Part shown: positions 1 to 7,432 of the stretch, in pieces
Position numbering within the stretch: position 1 is the first letter of the stretch
Layout of the letters: the number at the start of each line of letters is the position of its first letter
NCBI RefSeq assembly: GCF_024124905.1
Contig: NZ_JAMXST010000008.1
Coordinates: 1-38,927 of the forward strand
Source: Cellulosimicrobium cellulans
Lineage (GTDB): Bacteria > Actinomycetota > Actinomycetes > Actinomycetales > Cellulomonadaceae
DNA: 38,927 nt
Reading direction: 5' to 3'
Position numbers and translations under genes: made by a program
Notes under the pieces: generated by a model
What the model saw: the letters and a program-made list of their open reading frames with translations, nothing else
Told to the model about the DNA's origin: nothing
The model's database searches: none

Positions 1-18
1 CCGGTCACGCGAGGTCGG

Positions 19-393
19 TCAGGCGAGCGCCTTCGCCTTGAGCTGCGCGAACTCCTCGGGCGTGATCGCCCCGGAGTCGAGGAGCGACTTCGCGTGCGTG
101 ATCTGCTCGGCCGGCGACGTGGTCGCGACCTGGCGGATGTACGCGTCGGTGTCCTGCTTCGCCTGGACGACCGCCGCCGCCTGCCGCTCCGCCATCCCGC
201 GCCCGCGCGCGATGAGGTAGACGAGCGACGTCAGGATCGGCAGGAAGATGAGGAAGATGATCCACACGGCCTTCCACCACCCCGAGAGCTCCCGGTCACG
301 GAACAGGTCCGCGATGATCTGGAAGAGCACGATGAGGTAGGCGATGAAGAAGAAGCTCCAGACGAGGAGCCAGAAGAAGTCCCAGAAGTCCAC
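19..393 (-). CDS. Membrane protein with PLDc_N-like two-helix region and C-terminal SHOCT domain
   Basis: A 124-residue protein whose function is unknown. Two strongly hydrophobic segments rich in Phe, Trp and Ile fill residues 3-27 and 40-60, matching the 'phospholipase D nuclease N-terminal' membrane hairpin, with an Arg-rich loop after them. A soluble stretch follows, and the last 30 residues (SLLDSGAITPEEFAQLKAKAL) are a textbook SHOCT short C-terminal domain. I chose the GTG at 393 because GAAAGGG lies seven bases upstream and the hydrophobic region starts at once; the frame stays open further upstream but gives a basic, non-hydrophobic leader. SHOCT proteins of this type are common in actinobacteria and may be involved in membrane-associated oligomerisation, but that role is inference. 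Confidence 0.85.
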   Translation of the reverse strand: MDFWDFFWLLVWSFFFIAYLIVLFQIIADLFRDRELSGWWKAVWIIFLIFLPILTSLVYLIARGRGMAERQAAAVVQAKQDTDAYIRQVATTSPAEQITHAKSLLDSGAITPEEFAQLKAKALA

Positions 394-484
394 GGTCGCG
401 CCCTTTCTCGACGGATCCCCGTACCCGGAGCACGGCCGGCTGCCGCGCACCAACAGGGCGAACCTAGCGACGATGGGGGGTTCG

Positions 485-504
485 CGCCCGGCGAAAGCCG
501 GGTG
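485..504 (-). terminator. Short hairpin after the ltrA-like gene
   Basis: CCCGGC and GCCGGG (487-492 and 497-502) flank a four-base loop, about 40 bases beyond the stop of the minus-strand LtrA gene. There is no T tract, so termination is only plausible. Confidence 0.4.
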
Positions 505-543
505 AAGCGCACGAAGCGGCCGTACCTCGTCTCTCGGGGCGGA

Positions 544-1782
544 TCACCCGGGCTCGTCCGTCGCCACCCGACGACGAGCGCGCACGACGTCGCCGACGAT
601 GACGGCGAGCAGGATGCCGTCGGTGACCCAGTTGAGGGTGAGGGGCGTGAGCCACCCGTGCGTCGCGTAGAGCGCGCCGACCGCTGCCGCGCCGAGCAGG
701 TGCGGGAGGGACCACGGCCCGCCGGCCGCGCGGCGGAACAGCGCGTTGCCCACGAGGTAGGTCGCGGCCGCCCCGCACACGAGCGCGGCGGTCCACGCGT
801 CGGCGTGGCCCGCGTGCCCCAGCGGGTGCAGCAGGACCAGCTCGTCCGCGACCGCGGTGAGCACGATCCCGGCGACGATGACGAACGGCACGTAGGTGTA
901 CGCCGTCTGGGCCACCATGCCGCGCTCGTCGCGCGAGGTGAAGTACTCGGTCGCGCGCCGCTCGGAGCGGTCGAAGAAGAGCAGCCACATGAGCACCGTG
1001 CTCGCGAACGCGGAGCAGAACGCGGAGACGGTCGTCGCGTCGAGCGGCAGCTCGGCGAACGCCGCGCCCGTCACGATGATCGACTCGCCCAGGCAGATGA
1101 TGACGAACAGGCTCACGCGCTCGGCCATGTGCTCGCCCCGGACGACCCACGTGCTCGCGCGCGAGGCCCCGAGCCACGGGAGCCAGAACATCGCGCGCGG
1201 TCCCGCCAGGTCGATCACGCACGCGACCGCCCACAGCACGAGCCGGTGCTCCTCGACGAGCGCCCCGGTGATCCACAGGCTGCCCGAGACGACGAACCAC
1301 GTGGTGATGCGGGCGAAGTTCACCGCGTTCTCCGGCCACACCCGGCCCAGGGCGACCAGCACGAACGCGCTGCGCCCCACCTGCATCGTCACGAGCATCA
1401 CCGCGAAGAGCAGGGCCTTGTCGCCGAACGCCTCGGGGATCGCGCTCGCGAGCACCAGGCCGAGCAGCATGAGGACGACCAGCATCGCCCGCACGGGGAC
1501 GCGCTCGGGGTCGAGCCAGTTGGTGGCCCACATCGTGAAGACCCACACCCACCACACCGCGACGCCGAGGACGAGCGTGTGCACGAGGGTCTCGGCGCCC
1601 GGGTGGGCGATGAGGCCGTGCGAGAGCTGCGTGACCGCGAAGACGAACACCAGGTCGAAGAAGAGCTCGACGTAGCCGACGCGGCTCGAGTCGCCGCCGT
1701 CGCCGTGCCTCCGGAGGTCCGTGCGCAGGCCCCAGCGCAGGGGGGCGGGCCCGGTGCCGGGCGTCGTGAGCGGAGCGTCCAT
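544..1782 (-). CDS. Low temperature requirement protein A (LtrA) family membrane protein
   Basis: A 412-residue polytopic membrane protein of the LtrA family, first described in Listeria as needed for growth in the cold; its biochemical activity is unknown. The family hallmark is visible near residues 30-45, where SSRVGYVELFFDLVFVFAV precedes the first helix; roughly ten more hydrophobic helices follow, with acidic and His residues in the membrane (for example GEHMAERVSLFVIICLGES, the second conserved LtrA block). The ATG at 1782 is preferred: GTGGGAG lies about ten bases upstream and the protein starts shortly before the conserved block. Longer readings in the same frame overlap the divergent lipoprotein promoter. 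The gene stands alone, divergent from the lipoprotein at 1912. Confidence 0.9.
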   Translation of the reverse strand: MDAPLTTPGTGPAPLRWGLRTDLRRHGDGGDSSRVGYVELFFDLVFVFAVTQLSHGLIAHPGAETLVHTLVLGVAVWWVWVFTMWATNWLDPERVPVRAMLVVLMLLGLVLASAIPEAFGDKALLFAVMLVTMQVGRSAFVLVALGRVWPENAVNFARITTWFVVSGSLWITGALVEEHRLVLWAVACVIDLAGPRAMFWLPWLGASRASTWVVRGEHMAERVSLFVIICLGESIIVTGAAFAELPLDATTVSAFCSAFASTVLMWLLFFDRSERRATEYFTSRDERGMVAQTAYTYVPFVIVAGIVLTAVADELVLLHPLGHAGHADAWTAALVCGAAATYLVGNALFRRAAGGPWSLPHLLGAAAVGALYATHGWLTPLTLNWVTDGILLAVIVGDVVRARRRVATDEPG

Positions 1783-1886
1783 GCTGGGATGCTCCCACCG
1801 TCGCCGGGTCACCGTCCGGTCACGATCGCCCGGCGCGTCGCGGTTCGCCGCGCACGACCGCCCACCAGGGCCCACGATGGTCGCGC

Positions 1887-1892
1887 TACCGT
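1887..1892 (+). promoter_or_regulatory. -10 box TACCGT of the lipoprotein gene at 1912
   Basis: TACCGT lies 20 bases before the ATG and upstream of a clear GAGGAG ribosome site. No convincing -35 box was found. Confidence 0.4.
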
Positions 1893-1911
1893 CGCCGACC
1901 GAGGAGTGCTC

Positions 1912-2505
1912 ATGGTCCCCGTCCGCCGCCCCGTCTCCCGGACGGCTCGCACCGCGTCCGCGCTCTCGCTCGTCCTCGCGGTCGGCCTGCTGGGGGCGTG
2001 CGCCTCCGAGACCGACGGCGGCGGGGACGACGCGTCCGCCTCCGAGGAGTCCACCGCGCCGAGCGACGACGCGTCCGAGGAGCCGTCGGACGACGCCTCC
2101 GAGGAGGAAGGCCTGCCCGACGCCGGGACGATGGACGTCGTGGCGGGCGCGCACGGCATGGGCCTGCCGCCCGGCGTCGACGCGCCGACCGAGGGTGGGA
2201 CGGGCGCAGCGTGGAGCGCGGAGCCGGGGCTGCTGTTCGTCGTGACGTACGGGTCGAGCACGTGCCCCGTGCTCGCGGAGGACGAGGCCGCGGTCCAGGG
2301 GGGCGACGTCGTCGTGACGTTCGTCGAGATCGCCCCGGACACGCCGTGCACGATGGACTACGTGCCGGCGACCTCGGTGGTCGGGGTGCCCGACGACGTG
2401 GACGCGAGCGGCGAGGTGAGCGTCGTCCTCGGCGACCGCGGGACCGTCGTCGTCCCGCCCGCGGCGGACGGCACGACCGGCGAGTCGGCCTGGGTCGAGG
2501 AGTAG
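1912..2505 (+). CDS. Putative secreted lipoprotein, unknown function
   Basis: A 197-residue exported protein. It opens with an Arg-rich n-region, a hydrophobic core and a lipobox (LLGAC) near residues 25-29, so it is probably lipidated at that Cys. An acidic, low-complexity Ser/Asp/Glu linker (about residues 32-65) with repeated DDASEE units separates the anchor from a small beta-rich domain with two conserved-looking Cys (STCPV and DTPCTMDY) that could form a disulfide. I do not recognise the domain. The start is ATG 1912 with GAGGAG five bases upstream. A strong hairpin follows the stop. It is divergent from the LtrA gene. Confidence 0.8.
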   Translation: MVPVRRPVSRTARTASALSLVLAVGLLGACASETDGGGDDASASEESTAPSDDASEEPSDDASEEEGLPDAGTMDVVAGAHGMGLPPGVDAPTEGGTGAAWSAEPGLLFVVTYGSSTCPVLAEDEAAVQGGDVVVTFVEIAPDTPCTMDYVPATSVVGVPDDVDASGEVSVVLGDRGTVVVPPAADGTTGESAWVEE

Positions 2506-2533
2506 CCGCCCCTGCGGTGAAGAGCGCGTGAAA

Positions 2534-2561
2534 GGACGGTCCCGCCCCGGCGGGACCGTCC
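2534..2561 (+). terminator. GC-rich hairpin between the lipoprotein and hydrolase genes
   Basis: GGACGGTCCCGC and GCGGGACCGTCC form a perfect 12-bp stem with a tiny loop, 28 bases after the lipoprotein stop. No T run follows, as is usual for actinobacterial terminators. Being a perfect palindrome, it would act on either strand. Confidence 0.65.
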
Positions 2562-2582
2562 TGCGCGCGTCGGGGGAGCGGC

Positions 2583-2588
2583 TACCGT
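2583..2588 (+). promoter_or_regulatory. -10 box TACCGT giving a leaderless hydrolase start
   Basis: TACCGT is followed by exactly six bases and then GTG 2595, the spacing expected when transcription starts at the initiation codon. This decides between GTG 2589 and GTG 2595. Confidence 0.5.
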
Positions 2589-2594
2589 GTGCGG

Positions 2595-4142
2595 GTGACG
2601 ACGCCCCTCTCCCGCGCTGCTCGACGTTCCCTGGCCGGCGCCGCGACCCTCGTGCTGGCCCTCGTCCTGGGCGCGTGCTCCGTGCCGCCCAAGCAGCAGA
2701 CCCCCGTGGACGACGTCGCGGCCGCCGCGTCCGGCACGGGCGAGACCGGCCCGGAGGGCTTCGAGGAGTTCTACGGCCAGAGCCTGGCCTGGGAGGACTG
2801 CGGTGCGGGCTGGGAGTGCGCGACGGCGCGCGCCCCGCTCTCGTGGCAGGACCCGGAGGCGGGCGAGATCGAGCTCGCGGTGAAGCGCCAGCCCGCGACG
2901 GGGGAGCGCATCGGCTCGCTCCTGACCAACCCGGGCGGTCCCGGGGCCTCGGGGATCGACTTCGTCACGACCCTCGCCCCGACGGTCGGCGAGCGTGTCA
3001 CCGCGGCCTACGACCTCGTCGGGTTCGACCCGCGCGGCGTCGGGCAGTCCTCGCCCGTGGTGTGCCTGGACGACGCGGCGAAGGACGAGTCCCTGGCCCG
3101 CGACTTCGACACCGACGAGGCGGGGCTTGAGGCGCTCGCGGAGGACCGGCGGGCCTGGGCCGACGCGTGCGCCGAGAACACGGGCGACCTGCTCGGCCAG
3201 GTCGACACCCAGAGCGCCGCGCGCGACATGGACATGCTGCGGGCCGTGCTCGGTGACGAGAAGCTCGCCTACCTCGGCTACTCCTACGGCACGCAGCTCG
3301 GCGCGACGTACGCGGGGCTGTTCCCGGACAAGGTGGGGCGCCTCGTGCTCGACGGCGCGATCGACACGAGCCTCGACCCCGACACGATCTCCGAGCAGCA
3401 GGCGGTCGGGTTCGAGAACGCCCTGCGCGCGTACGTCGAGGACTGCCAGGCCGGGGGCGACTGCCCGCTGCGCGGGGACACCGACGCGGGGATGCGGCAG
3501 ATCCGCTCGCTCCTCGACGCCGCGAAGGCGAACCCGCTGCCGACCGACTCGGACCGCCGCGTGACGCAGACGCTCGGGTTCTACGGCGTCGCCGTCACGC
3601 TCTACAACGACCAGAGCTGGCCGGTGCTCACGCAGGCGCTCACGGAGGCGTTCGAGGACGGCACGGGCAACCTGCTGCTCTACCTCGCCGACTTCTACAA
3701 CGACCGCAACCCCGACGGCACGTACGCGTCCAACTCGTCGGAGGCCTTCCGCGCCGTCAACTGCCTCGACGGCCGCCAGGACGACGACCCCGACGCGATG
3801 CTGGCCCAGCTCGAGCGCCTCGAGGAGGCCGCGCCCACCATGGGCTACTTCTTCGCGTTCGGCGGCCTCACGTGCGACGGCTGGGCCTACCCCGTGGTGG
3901 AGCAGGAGTTCGACCTCCACGCCGAGGGCGCCGCGCCGATCGTCGTCATCGGGACGACCAACGACCCCGCCACCCCGTACGTGTGGGCCGAGGGCCTCGC
4001 GGACACGCTCGACTCGGCCGTCCTCCTCACGTGGGAGGGCGAGGGCCACACCGCCTACGGCCGCGCGAACGCGTGCGTGGGCGACGCCGTCGACGCCTAC
4101 CTGGTGGACGGGACGGTGCCCGAGGACGGGCTGCGCTGCTGA
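2595..4142 (+). CDS. Alpha/beta-hydrolase lipoprotein, TAP-like C-terminal domain (SlpD/SlpE-type peptidase)
   Basis: A 515-residue exported hydrolase resembling the Streptomyces tripeptidyl aminopeptidase-like proteins (SlpD, SlpE), which release short peptides from the N-terminus of substrates outside the cell. A signal peptide with a lipobox (LVLGAC) puts the lipidated Cys near residue 28. The alpha/beta fold shows the oxyanion region (LTNPGGPGASGID), the nucleophile elbow GYSYG, and late in the protein GTTNDPATPY and GEGHTAYG, which carry the Asp and His of the triad within the TAP C-terminal domain. The start is set at GTG 2595 because of the leaderless box; GTG 2589, two codons upstream, is the alternative. 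Substrate specificity cannot be read from sequence. Confidence 0.9.
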   Translation: MTTPLSRAARRSLAGAATLVLALVLGACSVPPKQQTPVDDVAAAASGTGETGPEGFEEFYGQSLAWEDCGAGWECATARAPLSWQDPEAGEIELAVKRQPATGERIGSLLTNPGGPGASGIDFVTTLAPTVGERVTAAYDLVGFDPRGVGQSSPVVCLDDAAKDESLARDFDTDEAGLEALAEDRRAWADACAENTGDLLGQVDTQSAARDMDMLRAVLGDEKLAYLGYSYGTQLGATYAGLFPDKVGRLVLDGAIDTSLDPDTISEQQAVGFENALRAYVEDCQAGGDCPLRGDTDAGMRQIRSLLDAAKANPLPTDSDRRVTQTLGFYGVAVTLYNDQSWPVLTQALTEAFEDGTGNLLLYLADFYNDRNPDGTYASNSSEAFRAVNCLDGRQDDDPDAMLAQLERLEEAAPTMGYFFAFGGLTCDGWAYPVVEQEFDLHAEGAAPIVVIGTTNDPATPYVWAEGLADTLDSAVLLTWEGEGHTAYGRANACVGDAVDAYLVDGTVPEDGLRC

Positions 4143-4178
4143 CGCCACGGGCGCCCGACGGCTGCCGACGGGGCCGCT

Positions 4179-4208
4179 TTGGAATCTGGCCCGGTCGTTG
4201 GGTACAGT
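4179..4208 (+). promoter_or_regulatory. Promoter of tRNA-Thr
   Basis: TTGGAA (4179-4184) and TACAGT (4203-4208) are separated by 18 bases and end 46 bases before the mature tRNA. It is the best sigma-70-like match in the window. Confidence 0.6.
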
Positions 4209-4254
4209 AGGCGCTCGTTGCCAGCGGTTCGCGGAGCGGACCGGGACGTAGCAC

Positions 4255-4327
4255 GCCGCCTTAGCTCAGTCGGCAGAGCGATTCACTCGTAATGAATAGG
4301 TCAAGGGTTCGATTCCCTTAGGCGGCT
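4255..4327 (+). tRNA. tRNA-Thr (anticodon CGT)
   Basis: A complete 73-base cloverleaf. The acceptor stem is GCCGCCT with AGGCGGC, the D stem GCTC with GAGC, the anticodon stem ATTCA with TGAAT around loop CTCGTAA (anticodon CGT, reading ACG), the variable loop AGGTC and the T arm AAGGG-TTCGATT-CCCTT. The discriminator base is T, and CCA is not encoded. No copy of its 3' end was seen elsewhere in the window, so there is no sign of an integrated element. Confidence 0.97.
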
Positions 4328-4332
4328 CCGAC

Positions 4333-4363
4333 GAGGCCCGGAATCTCAACGATTCCGGGCCTC
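4333..4363 (+). terminator. Terminator of tRNA-Thr
   Basis: GAGGCCCGGAATC and GATTCCGGGCCTC form a perfect 13-bp stem with loop TCAAC, starting six bases after the tRNA. Confidence 0.85.
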
Positions 4364-4613
4364 AGTCATGTCCGGGCGAGGGTGCCCGAGGCGACGAGCA
4401 GCGTGTTGGTCGCTGAAGACTCGCCGGACCCGTGACGCGGCGGCCTTGGCGATGCGTGCCACGCGGCGTGGCTCCCGCGCGCAACCGGGCGGCTGCCCGC
4501 CGTCGCGGCGCACGACCCGTCGGACCCGGTCGACACGGCGGGGGACGTCGACGAGCCGGTGCGGTGGCAGCGCCGCGCGTCCAGGAGCGCCGCGCCGCGC
4601 ACGCGCTGAGCGC
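4364..4613. other. Intergenic stretch without a supported gene
   Basis: About 250 bases lie between the tRNA terminator and the stop of the stalked membrane protein. Open frames exist on both strands, but none shows a recognisable domain, a good ribosome site or a sensible composition. I see no gene here. Confidence 0.5.
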
Positions 4614-5360
4614 TCAGCCGACGCGGCGCAGCAGCAGGATCGCGCCGCCGGCCGCCGCGGCGACGAGCCCGCCGACGCCGACCACGGCGAGCGTCGGGAA
4701 CGCCTCCTGCGCGGGCGGGGGAGGCGCCATGCGCTCCGCGGCTGACGTGAGCGGCGTGCGTGACGGCTCCGGCCGGGCCGTCGTGGGCTCGGGAGTGGGC
4801 TCGACGGGCGCCTCGGTCGTCGGCTCCTGCGTCGGCTCCTCGGTCACCTCCGGCTCGGGCGCGTCCGCCGTCCCGACGGGCGCCTCGACGACCGGCGCGG
4901 GGGCCTCGACCGCAGGAGGCGCCTCGACGGGCGCCTCGGTCACGGGAGCGGGGGGCGGCGTCGTCGGCGCGGGCGTGGCGGTGGTCGTGCAGACGGCGGC
5001 GTCGCCGTTCCACTCCGCGAACTGCTGGTCGATGCCCGTCACCATGACCCAGCTGATGCAGTACCCGTCGCTGTACTGTCCTCGCCGCGGGACGTCGAGC
5101 TCCAGCACGCCGTCGGCGGCGTCCTCCCGGGAGTAGCCGTCTCCGAGGTGGCGCGCGTGCGACCCGTCGGGAGAGGTCACGACGTACCCGAGCCACCCCG
5201 GCCCCTCGTGCAGCCGGCTCGCGTCGAACGACACGGTGTCGACGGTGACGGTGAGCCCTCCGCCGCCGTCGCGATCGGCGGCTACCGCCGGCGCCGCCGC
5301 GAGCGCCGCCGTGACGACCCCCAGGGTCGCGAGCGCGAGCAGTCGGCCAGCGGCGCGCAT
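4614..5360 (-). CDS. Exported membrane-anchored protein with Pro/Thr/Glu-rich stalk
   Basis: A 248-residue protein of unknown function. It has a Sec signal peptide ending at APAVAAD (about residue 28), then a compact extracellular domain of roughly 95 residues with two Cys (GYCISW and AAVCTT) likely to be disulfide-bonded, followed by about 90 residues of low-complexity stalk built from EAPVEAP and EPTQEPTTEAP repeats. A final transmembrane helix and the tail RRVG end the chain. There is no LPXTG, so it is probably held by the helix and not by a sortase. Two adjacent ATGs exist; the second (5360) sits five bases after GGAGG and is preferred over 5363. I do not recognise the head domain. Confidence 0.75.
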   Translation of the reverse strand: MRAAGRLLALATLGVVTAALAAAPAVAADRDGGGGLTVTVDTVSFDASRLHEGPGWLGYVVTSPDGSHARHLGDGYSREDAADGVLELDVPRRGQYSDGYCISWVMVTGIDQQFAEWNGDAAVCTTTATPAPTTPPPAPVTEAPVEAPPAVEAPAPVVEAPVGTADAPEPEVTEEPTQEPTTEAPVEPTPEPTTARPEPSRTPLTSAAERMAPPPPAQEAFPTLAVVGVGGLVAAAAGGAILLLRRVG

Positions 5361-5449
5361 CATCACCTCCGGGTCGGCTCGGGCGTGGTCCGCGGCACAT
5401 CGTACGCAGTCCGGGTGCGCCGTCGGAAAGCGCGGTTTCGGGCCCGGAC

Positions 5450-5486
5450 AAATCGCTCGACCTCGACGCTCGCGCCGTCCTAGCGT
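5450..5486 (+). promoter_or_regulatory. Promoter of the erm-like gene with AT-rich patch upstream of -35 (WhiB7-like layout)
   Basis: TCGACC (5457-5462) and TAGCGT (5481-5486) are spaced by 18 bases. An AAAT patch (5450-5453), rare in this GC-rich DNA, sits three bases before the -35, as in WhiB7-dependent promoters. The predicted transcript start is at or next to ATG 5494. The WhiB7 link is inference. Confidence 0.45.
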
Positions 5487-5493
5487 GGCCGTC

Positions 5494-5571
5494 ATGTTCT
5501 TCATGACGATGGTGCGTCGTGGCCGGGCCGGCCTCGCGACGCGAGTGGGGATGGCACCCGCTCACCGCTGA
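5494..5571 (+). CDS. Upstream ORF overlapping the erm-like start, 25 residues
   Basis: A short frame starting with ATG 5494, which lies seven bases after the TAGCGT box and so could be translated from a leaderless transcript. It encodes MFFMTMVRRGRAGLATRVGM and a few more residues, then stops 52 bases inside the methylase gene, in another frame. The methylase GTG at 5519 has no ribosome site of its own. Leader peptides that control erm genes by ribosome stalling are well known, but those precede the erm start and do not overlap it. Whether this one is translated is unknown. Confidence 0.35.
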   Translation: MFFMTMVRRGRAGLATRVGMAPAHR

Positions 5572-6055
5572 GCACGCCGCGCGCGTGGTCGACGACGCCG
5601 GGGTGCGTCCCGGTCAGCTCGTCCTCGATCTCGGGGCCGGGGACGGGGCGCTCACGCGGCACCTCGTGGCCGCGGGCGCGCGAGTCCTCGCCGTCGAGCT
5701 GCACCCGCGCCGCGCCCGTGCCCTGCGCGAGCGCTTCGCCGGTGCGGACGTGACGGTCCTGGAGGTCGACCTCGCCGACCTGCGCCTGCCGCGACGCCCG
5801 TTCCGCGTCGTCGCGAACCCGCCGTTCGGGCTGACGTCTCCGCTGCTCGCTCGCGTGCTCGCGCGGGGATCCGCGCTCGTCGCGGCGGACGTCGTCGTGC
5901 AGCGGCAGGCCGCGCGGCGCATCGCCGCGGGCGAGGGCACGGCGGGGCGCGCCGCACGGCGCTGGGCCGTCGAGGTCACGCGGTCCGTGCCGCGCTCGGC
6001 GTTCCGGCCGCCGCCGCGCGTCGACGCGGCGGTGCTCCGCGTCCGGCGGCGCTGA
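5519..6055 (+). CDS. Short 23S rRNA adenine N6-methyltransferase, Erm(37)-like
   Basis: A 178-residue S-adenosylmethionine-dependent methylase of the Erm/KsgA superfamily. Erm enzymes methylate A2058 of 23S rRNA (or a neighbouring adenine) and give macrolide-lincosamide-streptogramin resistance. From memory it closely follows Erm(37) of Mycobacterium tuberculosis: the same start pattern (RREWGWHPL against RRAWGWHRL), the SAM motif DLGAGDGALT (about residues 36-45), AVELHPRRA, the catalytic motif NPPF (residues 100-103) and the RSAFRPPPRVDAAVL end. Like Erm(37) it lacks the extra C-terminal domain of typical 245-300-residue Erm proteins; KsgA would be about 270. The GTG at 5519 is the only in-frame start after the stop at 5504. 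Resistance itself is inferred. Confidence 0.85.
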   Translation: MAGPASRREWGWHPLTAEHAARVVDDAGVRPGQLVLDLGAGDGALTRHLVAAGARVLAVELHPRRARALRERFAGADVTVLEVDLADLRLPRRPFRVVANPPFGLTSPLLARVLARGSALVAADVVVQRQAARRIAAGEGTAGRAARRWAVEVTRSVPRSAFRPPPRVDAAVLRVRRR

Positions 6056-6072
6056 GGGTTCTCGCGTCGAGC

Positions 6073-6669
6073 TCAGCGACCGAGCGTCGCGAGCCACGCG
6101 ACGAGCGCGTCGCACACCGCGGTGTCCTGGCCCTTGAGGTCGTGCGCGCCCGGGAGCTCGACGCGCGTGACCGGGCCGGGGATCGCGGCGGTGTGCTCGG
6201 CGAGCTCGTCGGGCGTCGCGAACGGGTCCGTGCGCCCCGACACGAGAAGCACGGGCACGCGCAGGTCGGGGAAGTGCTCGGTGCGCAGGCGCTCGGGCTT
6301 GCCCGGCGGGTGCAGGGGGTAGCTGACGAGCGCGAGCCCGGCCGCGGGCAGGCCCTCGGCGACGGCCATCGAGCACATGCGCCCGCCGTACGAGCGGCCG
6401 CCGAGCACGAGGCGGTCCGTCGTCGTGCCGAGCTCGGCGGCGAACGCCTCGGCCTCCGCGCGCACGTGGGCGATCGCGACGGGCGGCCGGTCGGGCATCC
6501 GCTTGCCCGCGGTCCGGTAGGGGAAGTCGACGCGCCGCACGGGCACGGGCGGGTCGAGCGCGGCGAGCGCGTCGTCGATCGCGACGAGCGCGCGGTGGTC
6601 GCGGCTCGCGCCGGCGCCCGGCGTGAGCAGGACGCCGGCGACGGGCCGGTCGGGGGTCGGCGTGGTCAC
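6073..6669 (-). CDS. Alpha/beta hydrolase, TEX30/KANL3-like (dienelactone-hydrolase-related)
   Basis: A 198-residue cytosolic hydrolase with no signal peptide. The core shows the early loop LLTPGAGASRDH, the nucleophile elbow GGRSYGGRM, the acid region SGRTDPFA and the catalytic His in PGAHDL, in the order and spacing of the small KANL3/TEX30-like hydrolases. The physiological substrate of this family is not known. The start is GTG 6669, preceded by GAGACT and six bases, weakly like the leaderless layout elsewhere in the window; there is no ribosome site. It converges with the erm-like gene, whose stop is 17 bases away. Confidence 0.85.
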   Translation of the reverse strand: MTTPTPDRPVAGVLLTPGAGASRDHRALVAIDDALAALDPPVPVRRVDFPYRTAGKRMPDRPPVAIAHVRAEAEAFAAELGTTTDRLVLGGRSYGGRMCSMAVAEGLPAAGLALVSYPLHPPGKPERLRTEHFPDLRVPVLLVSGRTDPFATPDELAEHTAAIPGPVTRVELPGAHDLKGQDTAVCDALVAWLATLGR

Positions 6670-6708
6670 CCGCCCAGTCTCGCAGCGAGCACGACGTTCC
6701 TCGCGGTC

Positions 6709-6761
6709 GAGCACGACGTGGGTGTCGCCAAGGCGTTCAGAACGACACCCACGTCGTGCTC
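6709..6761 (-). repeat. 19-bp palindromic hairpin, family 'GAGCACGA' copy A
   Basis: GAGCACGACGTGGGTGTCG (6709-6727) and its exact reverse complement (6743-6761) flank a 15-base loop. It sits seven bases after the DUF305 stop, so it can act as its terminator. GAGCACGACGT is present again just outside (from 6687). The arm shares AGAACGACACC and TCGTG with the hairpin at 7936-7982. Confidence 0.75.
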
Positions 6762-6767
6762 GGCGGG

Positions 6768-7367
6768 TCAGAGCTCGGCGAGCAGCGAGCGCATCGCGTC
6801 GATCTCCTCCTGCTGCGCCGCGACGATCTCCTCCGCGAGCGCCAGCACCTCGGGGTCCTCGCCCTCGGCGAGGACGTCCTGCGCCATGGCGACGGCACCC
6901 TCGTGGTGCTCGACCATGCCCTCCAGGAAGAGGCGCTGGGCCTCCTCGGCGGGCGCGGCCTCGAGCGCGGCGAGCGCGTCGTCGTCGAGCATGCCGCCCA
7001 TGTGCCCGGCGTGGTCGCCACCGGACGGGTCGGCGCCCCAACGGTCGAGCATCGCGGTCATCTGCTCGATCTCCGGGGCCTGCGCGGCCTCGATCTGCTC
7101 GGCGAGGGCGACCACGCGCTCGTCGACGCCGTCCTTCGCGAGCACGATCGCGGACATCTCCACGGCCTGCTCGTGGTGCGGGATCATCATCTGCGCGAAC
7201 ATCACGTCGGCGGCGGACGCCGTCGTGGCGCTCGCGGGCGCGGTGCTCGTGGGCGTGCCCGCCGGCTGCTCGCCGGCGTCTCCGGTGCCGGCGTCGGAGC
7301 AGCCCGTCAGGGCGAGCGTGGTGCCGAGCGCGAGCGCGGCGAGGGTCGTGCGGGCGGTGCGTGTCAT
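6768..7367 (-). CDS. DUF305 lipoprotein (copper-associated, ferritin-like His-rich helical protein)
   Basis: A 199-residue exported lipoprotein: signal peptide with lipobox (ALTGC, Cys near residue 23), Thr/Ala-rich linker, then a helical DUF305 domain. Two copies of the family signature are visible, MMIPHHEQAVEMS and GMVEHHEGAVAMAQ, each offering paired His and nearby Met/Glu that look like metal ligands, and a further GGDHAGHMGGM segment lies between them. DUF305 proteins repeatedly neighbour copper-handling genes; a role in binding copper outside the membrane is inference. The ATG at 7367 has GGAG seven bases upstream. It follows the DUF6153 gene by 65 bases on the same strand, in the copper group led by the P-type ATPase. 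Confidence 0.88.
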   Translation of the reverse strand: MTRTARTTLAALALGTTLALTGCSDAGTGDAGEQPAGTPTSTAPASATTASAADVMFAQMMIPHHEQAVEMSAIVLAKDGVDERVVALAEQIEAAQAPEIEQMTAMLDRWGADPSGGDHAGHMGGMLDDDALAALEAAPAEEAQRLFLEGMVEHHEGAVAMAQDVLAEGEDPEVLALAEEIVAAQQEEIDAMRSLLAEL

Positions 7368-7432
7368 GGTCGATCTCCGTTCGTGGGGTGCAGCGGGCGC
7401 ACGTGGGCGCCCAGGACGGGGCCGTCGCCGGC

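Noticed and set aside
94-1905. Open plus-strand frame running from 94 into the lipoprotein gene
   Set aside because: It runs antisense to the SHOCT and LtrA genes and encodes Arg/Asp/His-rich sequence with no domain. Only the part from ATG 1912 is real.
4255-4327. tRNA-Thr as an attachment site of an integrated element
   Set aside because: No integrase and no second copy of the tRNA 3' end in the window.
4366-4613. Possible gene between tRNA-Thr and the stalked protein
   Set aside because: Frames on both strands lack ribosome sites, start codons in useful places and any known motif.
5519-6055. KsgA/RsmA 16S dimethyltransferase
   Set aside because: Too short (178 against about 270 residues), and its start and end match Erm(37) much better.
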